Assembly (NCBI GenBank): GCA_031769625.1
Contig: JAUIMM010002343.1
Span: forward strand, 1 to 64,000
From: Taudactylus pleione
Lineage: Eukaryota > Chordata > Amphibia > Anura > Myobatrachidae
Length of the DNA: 64,000 nucleotides
Direction of reading: 5' to 3'
Shown: one piece after another, positions 24,961 through 37,349 of the stretch
Numbering within the stretch: the first letter of the stretch is position 1
Layout of the letters: each line of letters begins with the position of its first letter
Notes under the pieces: generated by a model
Told to the model about the DNA's origin: nothing
Seen by the model: the letters and a program-made list of their open reading frames with translations, nothing else
Database searches by the model: none
Translations under genes and position numbers: made by a program

Positions 24961-26918
24961 GGTGACAGAAGTTGATTTTGGTGCTTAATTTTGACACAAC
25001 TCACCAGAAATATATTTACCCGTATGAAAATTTACATAAGCCCCGGACCTTAAAAATCAGGCCCAAATTTTTTATTTCAAAAATCCCCAAATTCTGCTTA
25101 AAACTTTTGATACAACTTAAAAAAGATTTGCTGCGGTGACAGAAGTTGATTTTGGTGCTTAATTTTGACACAACTCACCAGAAATATATTTACCCATATG
25201 AAAATTTACGTAAGCCCCGGACCTTAAAAATCGGCCTAAAATTTTTTTTTTCAAAAATCCCCAAATTCTGCTTAAAACTTTTGATACAACTTATAAAAGA
25301 TTTGCTGCGGTGACAGAAGTTGATTTTGGTGCTTCATTTTGACACAACTCATCAGAAAAATATTTACCCGTATGAAAATTTACGTAAGCCACGGACCTTA
25401 AAAATCGGGCAAAAATTTTTTTTTTCAAAAATCCCCAAATTCTGCTTAAAGCTTTTGATACAACTTAAAAAAGATTTGCTGCGGTGACAGAAGTTGATTT
25501 TGGTGCTTAATTTTGACACAACTCACCAGAAATATATTTACCCGTATGAAAATTTACATAAGCCACGGACCTTAAAAATCAGGCCCAAATTTTTTATTTC
25601 AAAAATCCCCAAATTCTGCTTAAAACTTTTGATACAACTTAAAAAAGATTTGCTGCGCTGACAGAAGTTGATTTTGGTGCTTAATTTTGACACAACTCAC
25701 CAGAAATATATTTACCCGTATGAAAATTTACGTAAGCCCCGGACCTTAAAAATCGGCCTAAAATTTTTTTTTTCAAAAATCCCCAAATTGTGCTTAAAAC
25801 TTTTGATACAACTTAAAAAAGATTTGCTGCATTGACAGAAGTTGATTTTGGTGCTTAATTTTGACACAACTCATCAGAAAAATATTTACCCGTATGAAAA
25901 TTTACGTAAGCCCCGGACCTTAAAAATCGGCCCAAAATTTTTTTTTTCAAAAATCCCCAAATTCTGCTTAAAACTTTTGATACAACTTAAAAAAGATTTG
26001 ATGCGGTGACAGAAGTTGATTTTGGTGCTTAATTTTGACACAACTCACCAGAAATATATTTACCCATATGAAAATTTACGTAAGCCCCGGACCTTAAAAA
26101 TCGGGCCAAAATTTTTTTTTTGAAATATCCCCAAATTCTGCTTAAAACTTTTGATACAACTTAAAAAAGATTTGCTGCAGTGACAGAAGTTGATTTTGGT
26201 GCTTAATTTTGACACAACTCACCAGAAATATATTTACCCGTATGAAAATTTACGTAAGCCCCGGACCTTAAAAATCAGCCAAAATTTTTTATTTCAAAAA
26301 TCCCCAAATTCTGCTTAAAAATTTTGATACAACTTAAAAAAGATTTGCTGCGGTGACAGAAGTTGATTTTGGTGCTTAATTTTGACACAACTCACCAGAA
26401 ATATATTTACCCATATGAAAATTTACGTAAGCCCCGGACCTTAAAAATCGGCCCAAAATTTTTTTTTTCAAAAATCCCCAAATTCTGCTTAAAACTTTTG
26501 ATACAACTTAAAAAAGATTTGCTGCGGTGACAGAAGTTGATTTTGGTGCTTAATTTTGACTCAACTCACCAGAAATATATTTACCCATATGAAAATTTAC
26601 GTAAGCCCCGGACCTTAAAAATCGGCCAGAAATTTTTTTTTTCAAAAATCCCCAAATTCTGCTTAAAACTTTTGATACAACTTAAAAAAGATTTGCTGCG
26701 GTGACAGAAGTTGATTTTGGTGCTTAATTTTGATACAACTCACCAGAAATATATTTACCCGTATGAAAATTTACGTAAGCCCCGGACCTTAAAAATCGGC
26801 CCAAAATTTTTTTTTTCAAAAATCCCCAAATTCTGCTTAAAACTTTTGATACAACTTAAAAAAGATTTGCTGCGGTGACAGAAGTTGATTTTGGTGCTTA
26901 ATTTTGACACAACTCACC
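24312..26918. repeat. 15-monomer HOR 'a' (copy 2)
   Basis: It starts with CACAAATATATTACCC and AAAACTGGCCCC and follows the 15-type order described at 2434. Landmarks lie 21,878 bases from those of copy 1 (for example the CTTATAAAAG variants at 3414 and 25292). Its first four monomers are also the end of the preceding 4.34-kb duplication, so the two structures overlap. Confidence 0.9.
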
Positions 26919-29525
26919 ACAAATATATTACCCGTATGAAAATTTACGTAAGCCCCGGACCTTAAAAACTGGCCCCGAATTTTTTTTTTCAAAAATCCCC
27001 AAATTCTGCTTAAAACTTTTGATACAACTTAAAAAAGATTTGCTGCGGTGACAGAAGTTGATTTTGGTGCTTAATTTTGACACAACTCACCAGAAATATA
27101 TTTACCCATATGAAAATTTACGTAAGCCCCGGACCTTAAAAATCAGCCAAAATTTTTTTTTTCAAAAATCCCCAAATTCTGCTTAAAGCTTTTGATACAA
27201 CTTAAAAAAGATTTGCTGCGGTGACAGAAGTTGATTTTGGTGCTTAATTTTGACACAACTCACCAGAAATATATTTACCCGTATGAAAATTTACGTAAGC
27301 CCCGGAGCTTAAAAATCGGCCAAAAATTTTTTATTTCAAAAATCTCCAAATTCTGCTTAAAAATTTTGATACAACTTAAAAAAGATTTGCTGCGGTGACA
27401 GAAGTTGATTTTGGTGCTTAATTTTGATACAACTCACCAGAAATATATTTACCCGTATGAAAATTTACGTAAGCCCCGGACCTTAAAAAACGGCCCCAAA
27501 TTTTTTTTTTCAAAAATCCCCAAATTCTGCTTAAAACTTTTGATACAACTTAAAAAACATTTGCTGCGGTGACAGAAGTTGATTTTGGTGCTTAATTTTG
27601 ACACAACTCACCAGAAATATATTTACCCGTATGAAAATTTACATAAGCCCCGGACCTTAAAAATCAGGCCCAAATTTTTTATTTCAAAAATCCCCAAATT
27701 CTGCTTAAAACTTTTGATACAACTTAAAAAAGATTTGCTGCGGTGACAGAAGTTGATTTTGGTGCTTAATTTTGACACAACTCACCAGAAATATATTTAC
27801 CCATATGAAAATTTACGTAAGCCCCGGACCTTAAAAATCGGCCTAAAATTTTTTTTTTCAAAAATCCCCAAATTCTGCTTAAAACTTTTGATACAACTTA
27901 TAAAAGATTTGCTGCGGTGACAGAAGTTGATTTTGGTGCTTCATTTTGACACAACTCATCAGAAAAATATTTACCCGTATGAAAATTTACGTAAGCCACG
28001 GACCTTAAAAATCGGGCAAAAATTTTTTTTTTCAAAAATCCCCAAATTCTGCTTAAAGCTTTTGATACAACTTAAAAAAGATTTGCTGCGGTGACAGAAG
28101 TTGATTTTGGTGCTTAATTTTGACACAACTCACCAGAAATATATTTACCCGTATGAAAATTTACATAAGCCACGGACCTTAAAAATCAGGCCCAAATTTT
28201 TTATTTCAAAAATCCCCAAATTCTGCTTAAAACTTTTGATACAACTTAAAAAAGATTTGCTGCGCTGACAGAAGTTGATTTTGGTGCTTAATTTTGACAC
28301 AACTCACCAGAAATATATTTACCCGTATGAAAATTTACGTAAGCCCCGGACCTTAAAAATCGGCCTAAAATTTTTTTTTTCAAAAATCCCCAAATTGTGC
28401 TTAAAACTTTTGATACAACTTAAAAAAGATTTGCTGCATTGACAGAAGTTGATTTTGGTGCTTAATTTTGACACAACTCATCAGAAAAATATTTACCCGT
28501 ATGAAAATTTACGTAAGCCCCGGACCTTAAAAATCGGCCCAAAATTTTTTTTTTCAAAAATCCCCAAATTCTGCTTAAAACTTTTGATACAACTTAAAAA
28601 AGATTTGATGCGGTGACAGAAGTTGATTTTGGTGCTTAATTTTGACACAACTCACCAGAAATATATTTACCCATATGAAAATTTACGTAAGCCCCGGACC
28701 TTAAAAATCGGGCCAAAATTTTTTTTTTGAAATATCCCCAAATTCTGCTTAAAACTTTTGATACAACTTAAAAAAGATTTGCTGCAGTGACAGAAGTTGA
28801 TTTTGGTGCTTAATTTTGACACAACTCACCAGAAATATATTTACCCGTATGAAAATTTACGTAAGCCCCGGACCTTAAAAATCAGCCAAAATTTTTTATT
28901 TCAAAAATCCCCAAATTCTGCTTAAAAATTTTGATACAACTTAAAAAAGATTTGCTGCGGTGACAGAAGTTGATTTTGGTGCTTAATTTTGACACAACTC
29001 ACCAGAAATATATTTACCCATATGAAAATTTACGTAAGCCCCGGACCTTAAAAATCGGCCCAAAATTTTTTTTTTCAAAAATCCCCAAATTCTGCTTAAA
29101 ACTTTTGATACAACTTAAAAAAGATTTGCTGCGGTGACAGAAGTTGATTTTGGTGCTTAATTTTGACTCAACTCACCAGAAATATATTTACCCATATGAA
29201 AATTTACGTAAGCCCCGGACCTTAAAAATCGGCCAGAAATTTTTTTTTTCAAAAATCCCCAAATTCTGCTTAAAACTTTTGATACAACTTAAAAAAGATT
29301 TGCTGCGGTGACAGAAGTTGATTTTGGTGCTTAATTTTGATACAACTCACCAGAAATATATTTACCCGTATGAAAATTTACGTAAGCCCCGGACCTTAAA
29401 AATCGGCCCAAAATTTTTTTTTTCAAAAATCCCCAAATTCTGCTTAAAACTTTTGATACAACTTAAAAAAGATTTGCTGCGGTGACAGAAGTTGATTTTG
29501 GTGCTTAATTTTGACACAACTCACC
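26919..29525. repeat. 15-monomer HOR 'a' (copy 3)
   Basis: A direct tandem repeat of 24312-26918 with a period of 2,607 bases. The order is the same, including the AAGCTT-bearing monomers 2 and 7, GCTGCGCTG in 8, GATTTGATGC in 10 and GCTGCAGTG in 11. It enters from GACACAACTC rather than GATACAACTC, as does the copy at 33004. Confidence 0.92.
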
Positions 29526-31264
29526 AGAAATATATTTACCCGTATGAAAATTTACGTAAGCCCCGGACCTTAAAAATCGGCCCAAAATTTTTTTTTTCAA
29601 AAATCCCCAAATTCTGCTTAAAACTTTTGATACAACTTAAAAAAGATTTGCTGCGGTGACAGAAGTTGATTTTGGTGCTTAATTTTGACTCAACTCACCA
29701 GAAATATATTTACCCATATGAAAATTTACGTAAGCCCCGGACCTTAAAAATCGGCCAGAAATTTTTTTTTTCAAAAATCCCCAAATTCTGCTTAACACTT
29801 TTGATACAACTTAAAAAAGATTTGCTGCGGTGACAGAAGTTGATTTTGGTGCTTAATTTTGACACAACTCACCAGAAATATATTTACCCGTATGAAAATT
29901 TACGTAAGCCACGGACCTTAAAAATCAGGCCCAAATTTTTTATTTCAAAAATCCCCAAATTCTGCTTAAAACTTTTGATACAACTTAAAAAAGATTTGCT
30001 GCGGTGACAGAAGTTGATTTTGGTGCTTAATTTTGACTCAACTCACCAGAAATATATTTACCCATATGAAAATTTACGTAAGCCCTGGACCTTAAAAATC
30101 GGCCAGAAATTTTTTTTTTCAAAAATCCCCAAATTCTGCTTAAAACTTTTGATACAACTTAAAAAAGATTTGCTGCGGTGACAGAAGTTGATTTTGGTGC
30201 TTAATTTTGATACAACTCACCAGAAATATATTTACCCATATGAAAATTTACGTAAGCCCCGGACCTTAAAAATTGGCCCAAAATTTTTTATTTCAAAAAT
30301 CCCCAAATTCTGCTTAAAACTTTTGATACAACTTAAAAAAGATTTGCTGCGGTGACAGAAGTTGATTTTGGTGCTTAATTTTGACACAACTCACCAGAAA
30401 TATATTTACCCGTATGAAAATTTACGTAAGCCACGGACCTTAAAAATCAGGCCCAAATTTTTTATTTCAAAAATCCCCAAATTCTGCTTAAAACTTTTGA
30501 TACAACTTAAAAAAGATTTGCTGCGGTGACAGAAGTTGATTTTGGTGCTTAATTTTGACACAACTCACCAGAAATATATTTACCCGTATGAAAATTTACG
30601 TAAGCCCCGGACCTTAAAAATCGGCCTAAAATTTTTTTTTTCAAAAATCCCCAAATTGTGCTTAAAACTTTTGATACAACTTAAAAAAGATTTGCTGCAT
30701 TGACAGAAGTTGATTTTGGTGCTTAATTTTGACACAACTCATCAGAAAAATATTTACCCGTATGAAAATTTACGTAAGCCCCGGACCTTAAAAATCGGCC
30801 CAAAATTTTTTTTTTCAAAAATCCCCAAATTCTGCTTAAAACTTTTGATACAACTTAAAAAAGATTTGCTGCGGTGACAGAAGTTGATTTTGGTGCTTAA
30901 TTTTGACACAACTCACCAGAAATATATTTACCCGTATGAAAATTTACGTAAGCCCCGGACCTTAAAAATCGGCCCAAAATTTTTTTTTTCAAAAATCCCC
31001 AAATTCTGCTTAAAACTTTTGATACAACTTAAAAAAGATTTGCTGCGGTGACAGAAGTTGATTTTGGTGCTTAATTTTGACACAACTCACCAGAAATATA
31101 TTTACCCGTATGAAAATTTACGTAAGCCCCGGACCTTAAAAATCGGCCAAAATTTTTTATTTCAAAAATCCCCAAATTCTGCTTAAAAATTTTGATACAA
31201 CTTAAAAAAGATTTGCTGCGGTGACAGAAGTTGATTTTGGTGCTTAATTTTGACACAACTCACC
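29526..31264. repeat. 10-monomer unit 'b' (copy 1)
   Basis: The order is G, K (CTTAACACTTTTG), cag (GCCACGG), K (CCCTGGACC), a CATATG/ATTGGCCC monomer with TTTTTTATTT, cag (GCCACGG), CGGCCTA with TTGTGC and GCATTG, CATCAG/G, G, F. It is followed directly by 'a' monomer 6 rather than monomer 1. The same ten occur at 35611-37349. Confidence 0.85.
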
Positions 31265-33003
31265 AGAAATATATTTACCCATATGAAAATTTACGTAAGC
31301 CCCGGACCTTAAAAATCGGCCTAAAATTTTTTTTTTCAAAAATCCCCAAATTCTGCTTAAAACTTTTGATACAACTTATAAAAGATTTGCTGCGGTGACA
31401 GAAGTTGATTTTGGTGCTTCATTTTGACACAACTCATCAGAAAAATATTTACCCGTATGAAAATTTACGTAAGCCACGGACCTTAAAAATCGGGCAAAAA
31501 TTTTTTTTTTCAAAAATCCCCAAATTCTGCTTAAAGCTTTTGATACAACTTAAAAAAGATTTGCTGCGGTGACAGAAGTTGATTTTGGTGCTTAATTTTG
31601 ACACAACTCACCAGAAATATATTTACCCGTATGAAAATTTACATAAGCCACGGACCTTAAAAATCAGGCCCAAATTTTTTATTTCAAAAATCCCCAAATT
31701 CTGCTTAAAACTTTTGATACAACTTAAAAAAGATTTGCTGCGCTGACAGAAGTTGATTTTGGTGCTTAATTTTGACACAACTCACCAGAAATATATTTAC
31801 CCGTATGAAAATTTACGTAAGCCCCGGACCTTAAAAATCGGCCTAAAATTTTTTTTTTCAAAAATCCCCAAATTGTGCTTAAAACTTTTGATACAACTTA
31901 AAAAAGATTTGCTGCATTGACAGAAGTTGATTTTGGTGCTTAATTTTGACACAACTCATCAGAAAAATATTTACCCGTATGAAAATTTACGTAAGCCCCG
32001 GACCTTAAAAATCGGCCCAAAATTTTTTTTTTCAAAAATCCCCAAATTCTGCTTAAAACTTTTGATACAACTTAAAAAAGATTTGATGCGGTGACAGAAG
32101 TTGATTTTGGTGCTTAATTTTGACACAACTCACCAGAAATATATTTACCCATATGAAAATTTACGTAAGCCCCGGACCTTAAAAATCGGGCCAAAATTTT
32201 TTTTTTGAAATATCCCCAAATTCTGCTTAAAACTTTTGATACAACTTAAAAAAGATTTGCTGCAGTGACAGAAGTTGATTTTGGTGCTTAATTTTGACAC
32301 AACTCACCAGAAATATATTTACCCGTATGAAAATTTACGTAAGCCCCGGACCTTAAAAATCAGCCAAAATTTTTTATTTCAAAAATCCCCAAATTCTGCT
32401 TAAAAATTTTGATACAACTTAAAAAAGATTTGCTGCGGTGACAGAAGTTGATTTTGGTGCTTAATTTTGACACAACTCACCAGAAATATATTTACCCATA
32501 TGAAAATTTACGTAAGCCCCGGACCTTAAAAATCGGCCCAAAATTTTTTTTTTCAAAAATCCCCAAATTCTGCTTAAAACTTTTGATACAACTTAAAAAA
32601 GATTTGCTGCGGTGACAGAAGTTGATTTTGGTGCTTAATTTTGACTCAACTCACCAGAAATATATTTACCCATATGAAAATTTACGTAAGCCCCGGACCT
32701 TAAAAATCGGCCAGAAATTTTTTTTTTCAAAAATCCCCAAATTCTGCTTAAAACTTTTGATACAACTTAAAAAAGATTTGCTGCGGTGACAGAAGTTGAT
32801 TTTGGTGCTTAATTTTGATACAACTCACCAGAAATATATTTACCCGTATGAAAATTTACGTAAGCCCCGGACCTTAAAAATCGGCCCAAAATTTTTTTTT
32901 TCAAAAATCCCCAAATTCTGCTTAAAACTTTTGATACAACTTAAAAAAGATTTGCTGCGGTGACAGAAGTTGATTTTGGTGCTTAATTTTGACACAACTC
33001 ACC

Positions 33004-35610
33004 ACAAATATATTACCCGTATGAAAATTTACGTAAGCCCCGGACCTTAAAAACTGGCCCCGAATTTTTTTTTTCAAAAATCCCCAAATTCTGCTTAAAA
33101 CTTTTGATACAACTTAAAAAAGATTTGCTGCGGTGACAGAAGTTGATTTTGGTGCTTAATTTTGACACAACTCACCAGAAATATATTTACCCATATGAAA
33201 ATTTACGTAAGCCCCGGACCTTAAAAATCAGCCAAAATTTTTTTTTTCAAAAATCCCCAAATTCTGCTTAAAGCTTTTGATACAACTTAAAAAAGATTTG
33301 CTGCGGTGACAGAAGTTGATTTTGGTGCTTAATTTTGACACAACTCACCAGAAATATATTTACCCGTATGAAAATTTACGTAAGCCCCGGAGCTTAAAAA
33401 TCGGCCAAAAATTTTTTATTTCAAAAATCCCCAAATTCTGCTTAAAAATTTTGATACAACTTAAAAAAGATTTGCTGCGGTGACAGAAGTTGATTTTGGT
33501 GCTTAATTTTGATACAACTCACCAGAAATATATTTACCCGTATGAAAATTTACGTAAGCCCCGGACCTTAAAAAACGGCCCCAAATTTTTTTTTTCAAAA
33601 ATCCCCAAATTCTGCTTAAAACTTTTGATACAACTTAAAAAACATTTGCTGCGGTGACAGAAGTTGATTTTGGTGCTTAATTTTGACACAACTCACCAGA
33701 AATATATTTACCCGTATGAAAATTTACATAAGCCCCGGACCTTAAAAATCAGGCCCAAATTTTTTATTTCAAAAATCCCCAAATTCTGCTTAAAACTTTT
33801 GATACAACTTAAAAAAGATTTGCTGCGGTGACAGAAGTTGATTTTGGTGCTTAATTTTGACACAACTCACCAGAAATATATTTACCCATATGAAAATTTA
33901 CGTAAGCCCCAGACCTTAAAAATCGGCCTAAAATTTTTTTTTTCAAAAATCCCCAAATTCTGCTTAAAACTTTTGATACAACTTATAAAAGATATGCTGC
34001 GGTGACAGAAGTTGATTTTGGTGCTTCATTTTGACACAACTCATCAGAAAAATATTTACCCGTATGAAAATTTACGTAAGCCACGGACCTTAAAAATCGG
34101 GCAAAAATTTTTTTTTTCAAAAATCCCCAAATTCTGCTTAAAGCTTTTGATACAACTTAAAAAAGATTTGCTGCGGTGACAGAAGTTGATTTTGGTGCTT
34201 AATTTTGACACAACTCACCAGAAATATATTTACCCGTATGAAAATTTACATAAGCCACGGACCTTAAAAATCAGGCCCAAATTTTTTATTTCAAAAATCC
34301 CCAAATTCTGCTTAAAACTTTTGATACAACTTAAAAAAGATTTGCTGCGCTGACAGAAGTTGATTTTGGTGCTTAATTTTGACACAACTCACCAGAAATA
34401 TATTTACCCGTATGAAAATTTACGTAAGCCCCGGACCTTAAAAATCGGCCTAAAATTTTTTTTTTCAAAAATCCCCAAATTGTGCTTAAAACTTTTGATA
34501 CAACTTAAAAAAGATTTGCTGCATTGACAGAAGTTGATTTTGGTGCTTAATTTTGACACAACTCATCAGAAAAATATTTACCCGTATGAAAATTTACGTA
34601 AGCCCCGGACCTTAAAAATCGGCCCAAAATTTTTTTTTTCAAAAATCCCCAAATTCTGCTTAAAACTTTTGATACAACTTAAAAAAGATTTGATGCGGTG
34701 ACAGAAGTTGATTTTGGTGCTTAATTTTGACACAACTCACCAGAAATATATTTACCCATATGAAAATTTACGTAAGCCCCGGACCTTAAAAATCGGGCCA
34801 AAATTTTTTTTTTGAAATATCCCCAAATTCTGCTTAAAACTTTTGATACAACTTAAAAAAGATTTGCTGCAGTGACAGAAGTTGATTTTGGTGCTTAATT
34901 TTGACACAACTCACCAGAAATATATTTACCCGTATGAAAATTTACGTAAGCCCCGGACCTTAAAAATCAGCCAAAATTTTTTATTTCAAAAATCCCCAAA
35001 TTCTGCTTAAAAATTTTGATACAACTTAAAAAAGATTTGCTGCGGTGACAGAAGTTGATTTTGGTGCTTAATTTTGACACAACTCACCAGAAATATATTT
35101 ACCCATATGAAAATTTACGTAAGCCCCGGACCTTAAAAATCGGCCCAAAATTTTTTTTTTCAAAAATCCCCAAATTCTGCTTAAAACTTTTGATACAACT
35201 TAAAAAAGATTTGCTGCGGTGACAGAAGTTGATTTTGGTGCTTAATTTTGACTCAACTCACCAGAAATATATTTACCCATATGAAAATTTACGTAAGCCC
35301 CGGACCTTAAAAATCGGCCAGAAATTTTTTTTTTCAAAAATCCCCAAATTCTGCTTAAAACTTTTGATACAACTTAAAAAAGATTTGCTGCGGTGACAGA
35401 AGTTGATTTTGGTGCTTAATTTTGATACAACTCACCAGAAATATATTTACCCGTATGAAAATTTACGTAAGCCCCGGACCTTAAAAATCGGCCCAAAATT
35501 TTTTTTTTCAAAAATCCCCAAATTCTGCTTAAAACTTTTGATACAACTTAAAAAAGATTTGCTGCGGTGACAGAAGTTGATTTTGGTGCTTAATTTTGAC
35601 ACAACTCACC
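33004..35610. repeat. 15-monomer HOR 'a' (copy 4)
   Basis: The third complete 'a' unit in the 24-37 kb region, lying inside copy 2 of the 6,085-bp duplication. It is preceded by a partial unit (a6-a15, 31265-33003) and followed by unit 'b'. Its order matches the other copies throughout. Confidence 0.9.
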
Positions 35611-37349
35611 AGAAATATATTTACCCGTATGAAAATTTACGTAAGCCCCGGACCTTAAAAATCGGCCCCAAATTTTTTTTTTCAAAAATCCCCAAATTCT
35701 GCTTAAAACTTTTGATACAACTTAAAAAAGATTTGCTGCGGTGACAGAAGTTGATTTTGGTGCTTAATTTTGACTCAACTCACCAGAAATATATTTACCC
35801 ATATGAAAATTTACGTAAGCCCCGGACCTTAAAAATCGGCCAGAAATTTTTTTTTTCAAAAATCCCCAAATTCTGCTTAACACTTTTGATACAACTTAAA
35901 AAAGATTTGCTGCGGTGACAGAAGTTGATTTTGGTGCTTAATTTTGACACAACTCACCAGAAATATATTTACCCGTATGAAAATTTACGTAAGCCACGGA
36001 CCTTAAAAATCAGGCCCAAATTTTTTATTTCAAAAATCCCCAAATTCTGCTTAAAACTTTTGATACAACTTAAAAAAGATTTGCTGCGGTGACAGAAGTT
36101 GATTTTGGTGCTTAATTTTGACTCAACTCACCAGAAATATATTTACCCATATGAAAATTTACGTAAGCCCTGGACCTTAAAAATCGGCCAGAAATTTTTT
36201 TTTTCAAAAATCCCCAAATTCTGCTTAAAACTTTTGATACAACTTAAAAAAGATTTGCTGCGGTGACAGAAGTTGATTTTGGTGCTTAATTTTGATACAA
36301 CTCACCAGAAATATATTTACCCATATGAAAATTTACGTAAGCCCCGGACCTTAAAAATTGGCCCAAAATTTTTTATTTCAAAAATCCCCAAATTCTGCTT
36401 AAAACTTTTGATACAACTTAAAAAAGATTTGCTGCGGTGACAGAAGTTGATTTTGGTGCTTAATTTTGACACAACTCACCAGAAATATATTTACCCGTAT
36501 GAAAATTTACGTAAGCCACGGACCTTAAAAATCAGGCCCAAATTTTTTATTTCAAAAATCCCCAAATTCTGCTTAAAACTTTTGATACAACTTAAAAAAG
36601 ATTTGCTGCGGTGACAGAAGTTGATTTTGGTGCTTAATTTTGACACAACTCACCAGAAATATATTTACCCGTATGAAAATTTACGTAAGCCCCGGACCTT
36701 AAAAATCGGCCTAAAATTTTTTTTTTCAAAAATCCCCAAATTGTGCTTAAAACTTTTGATACAACTTAAAAAAGATTTGCTGCATTGACAGAAGTTGATT
36801 TTGGTGCTTAATTTTGACACAACTCATCAGAAAAATATTTACCCGTATGAAAATTTACGTAAGCCCCGGACCTTAAAAATCGGCCCAAAATTTTTTTTTT
36901 CAAAAATCCCCAAATTCTGCTTAAAACTTTTGATACAACTTAAAAAAGATTTGCTGCGGTGACAGAAGTTGATTTTGGTGCTTAATTTTGACACAACTCA
37001 CCAGAAATATATTTACCCGTATGAAAATTTACGTAAGCCCCGGACCTTAAAAATCGGCCCAAAATTTTTTTTTTCAAAAATCCCCAAATTCTGCTTAAAA
37101 CTTTTGATACAACTTAAAAAAGATTTGCTGCGGTGACAGAAGTTGATTTTGGTGCTTAATTTTGACACAACTCACCAGAAATATATTTACCCGTATGAAA
37201 ATTTACGTAAGCCCCGGACCTTAAAAATCGGCCAAAATTTTTTATTTCAAAAATCCCCAAATTCTGCTTAAAAATTTTGATACAACTTAAAAAAGATTTG
37301 CTGCGGTGACAGAAGTTGATTTTGGTGCTTAATTTTGACACAACTCACC
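35611..37349. repeat. 10-monomer unit 'b' (copy 2)
   Basis: Same order as 29526-31264, including the CTTAACACTTTTG and CCCTGGACC variants. The first monomer has CGGCCCCAAAT where copy 1 has CGGCCCAAAAT. From its eighth or ninth monomer (about 37003) it also lines up with 9213 onward at an offset of 27,790 bases. Confidence 0.85.

Larger units (their letters stand above)
25180..31264. repeat. 35-monomer tandem duplication, copy 1 (6,085 bp)
   Basis: This segment is a6-a15, then a1-a15, then b1-b10, and it is followed at once by a second copy. It therefore contains the 2,607-bp tandem doublet of the 15-mer inside a larger unit. Landmarks repeat at exactly 6,085 bases: CTGCGCTGAC at 28261 and 34346, F start at 31092 and 37177, CACAAAT at 26919 and 33004. 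By eye I found four substitutions between the copies (positions 27345, 27826, 27909 and 29584 against their partners). I did not compare every base. Confidence 0.93.
31265..37349. repeat. 35-monomer tandem duplication, copy 2 (6,085 bp)
   Basis: Second copy of 25180-31264. Differences noticed: C at 33430 where copy 1 has T; A at 33911 where copy 1 has G (a CpG to CpA change); A at 33994 where copy 1 has T; C at 35669 where copy 1 has A. After 37349 the sequence continues as G, K, gG rather than a6, so the duplication ends there. Left and right breakpoints fall in the same part of the monomer, between the F-type tract and the next CCCATATG. Confidence 0.93.
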
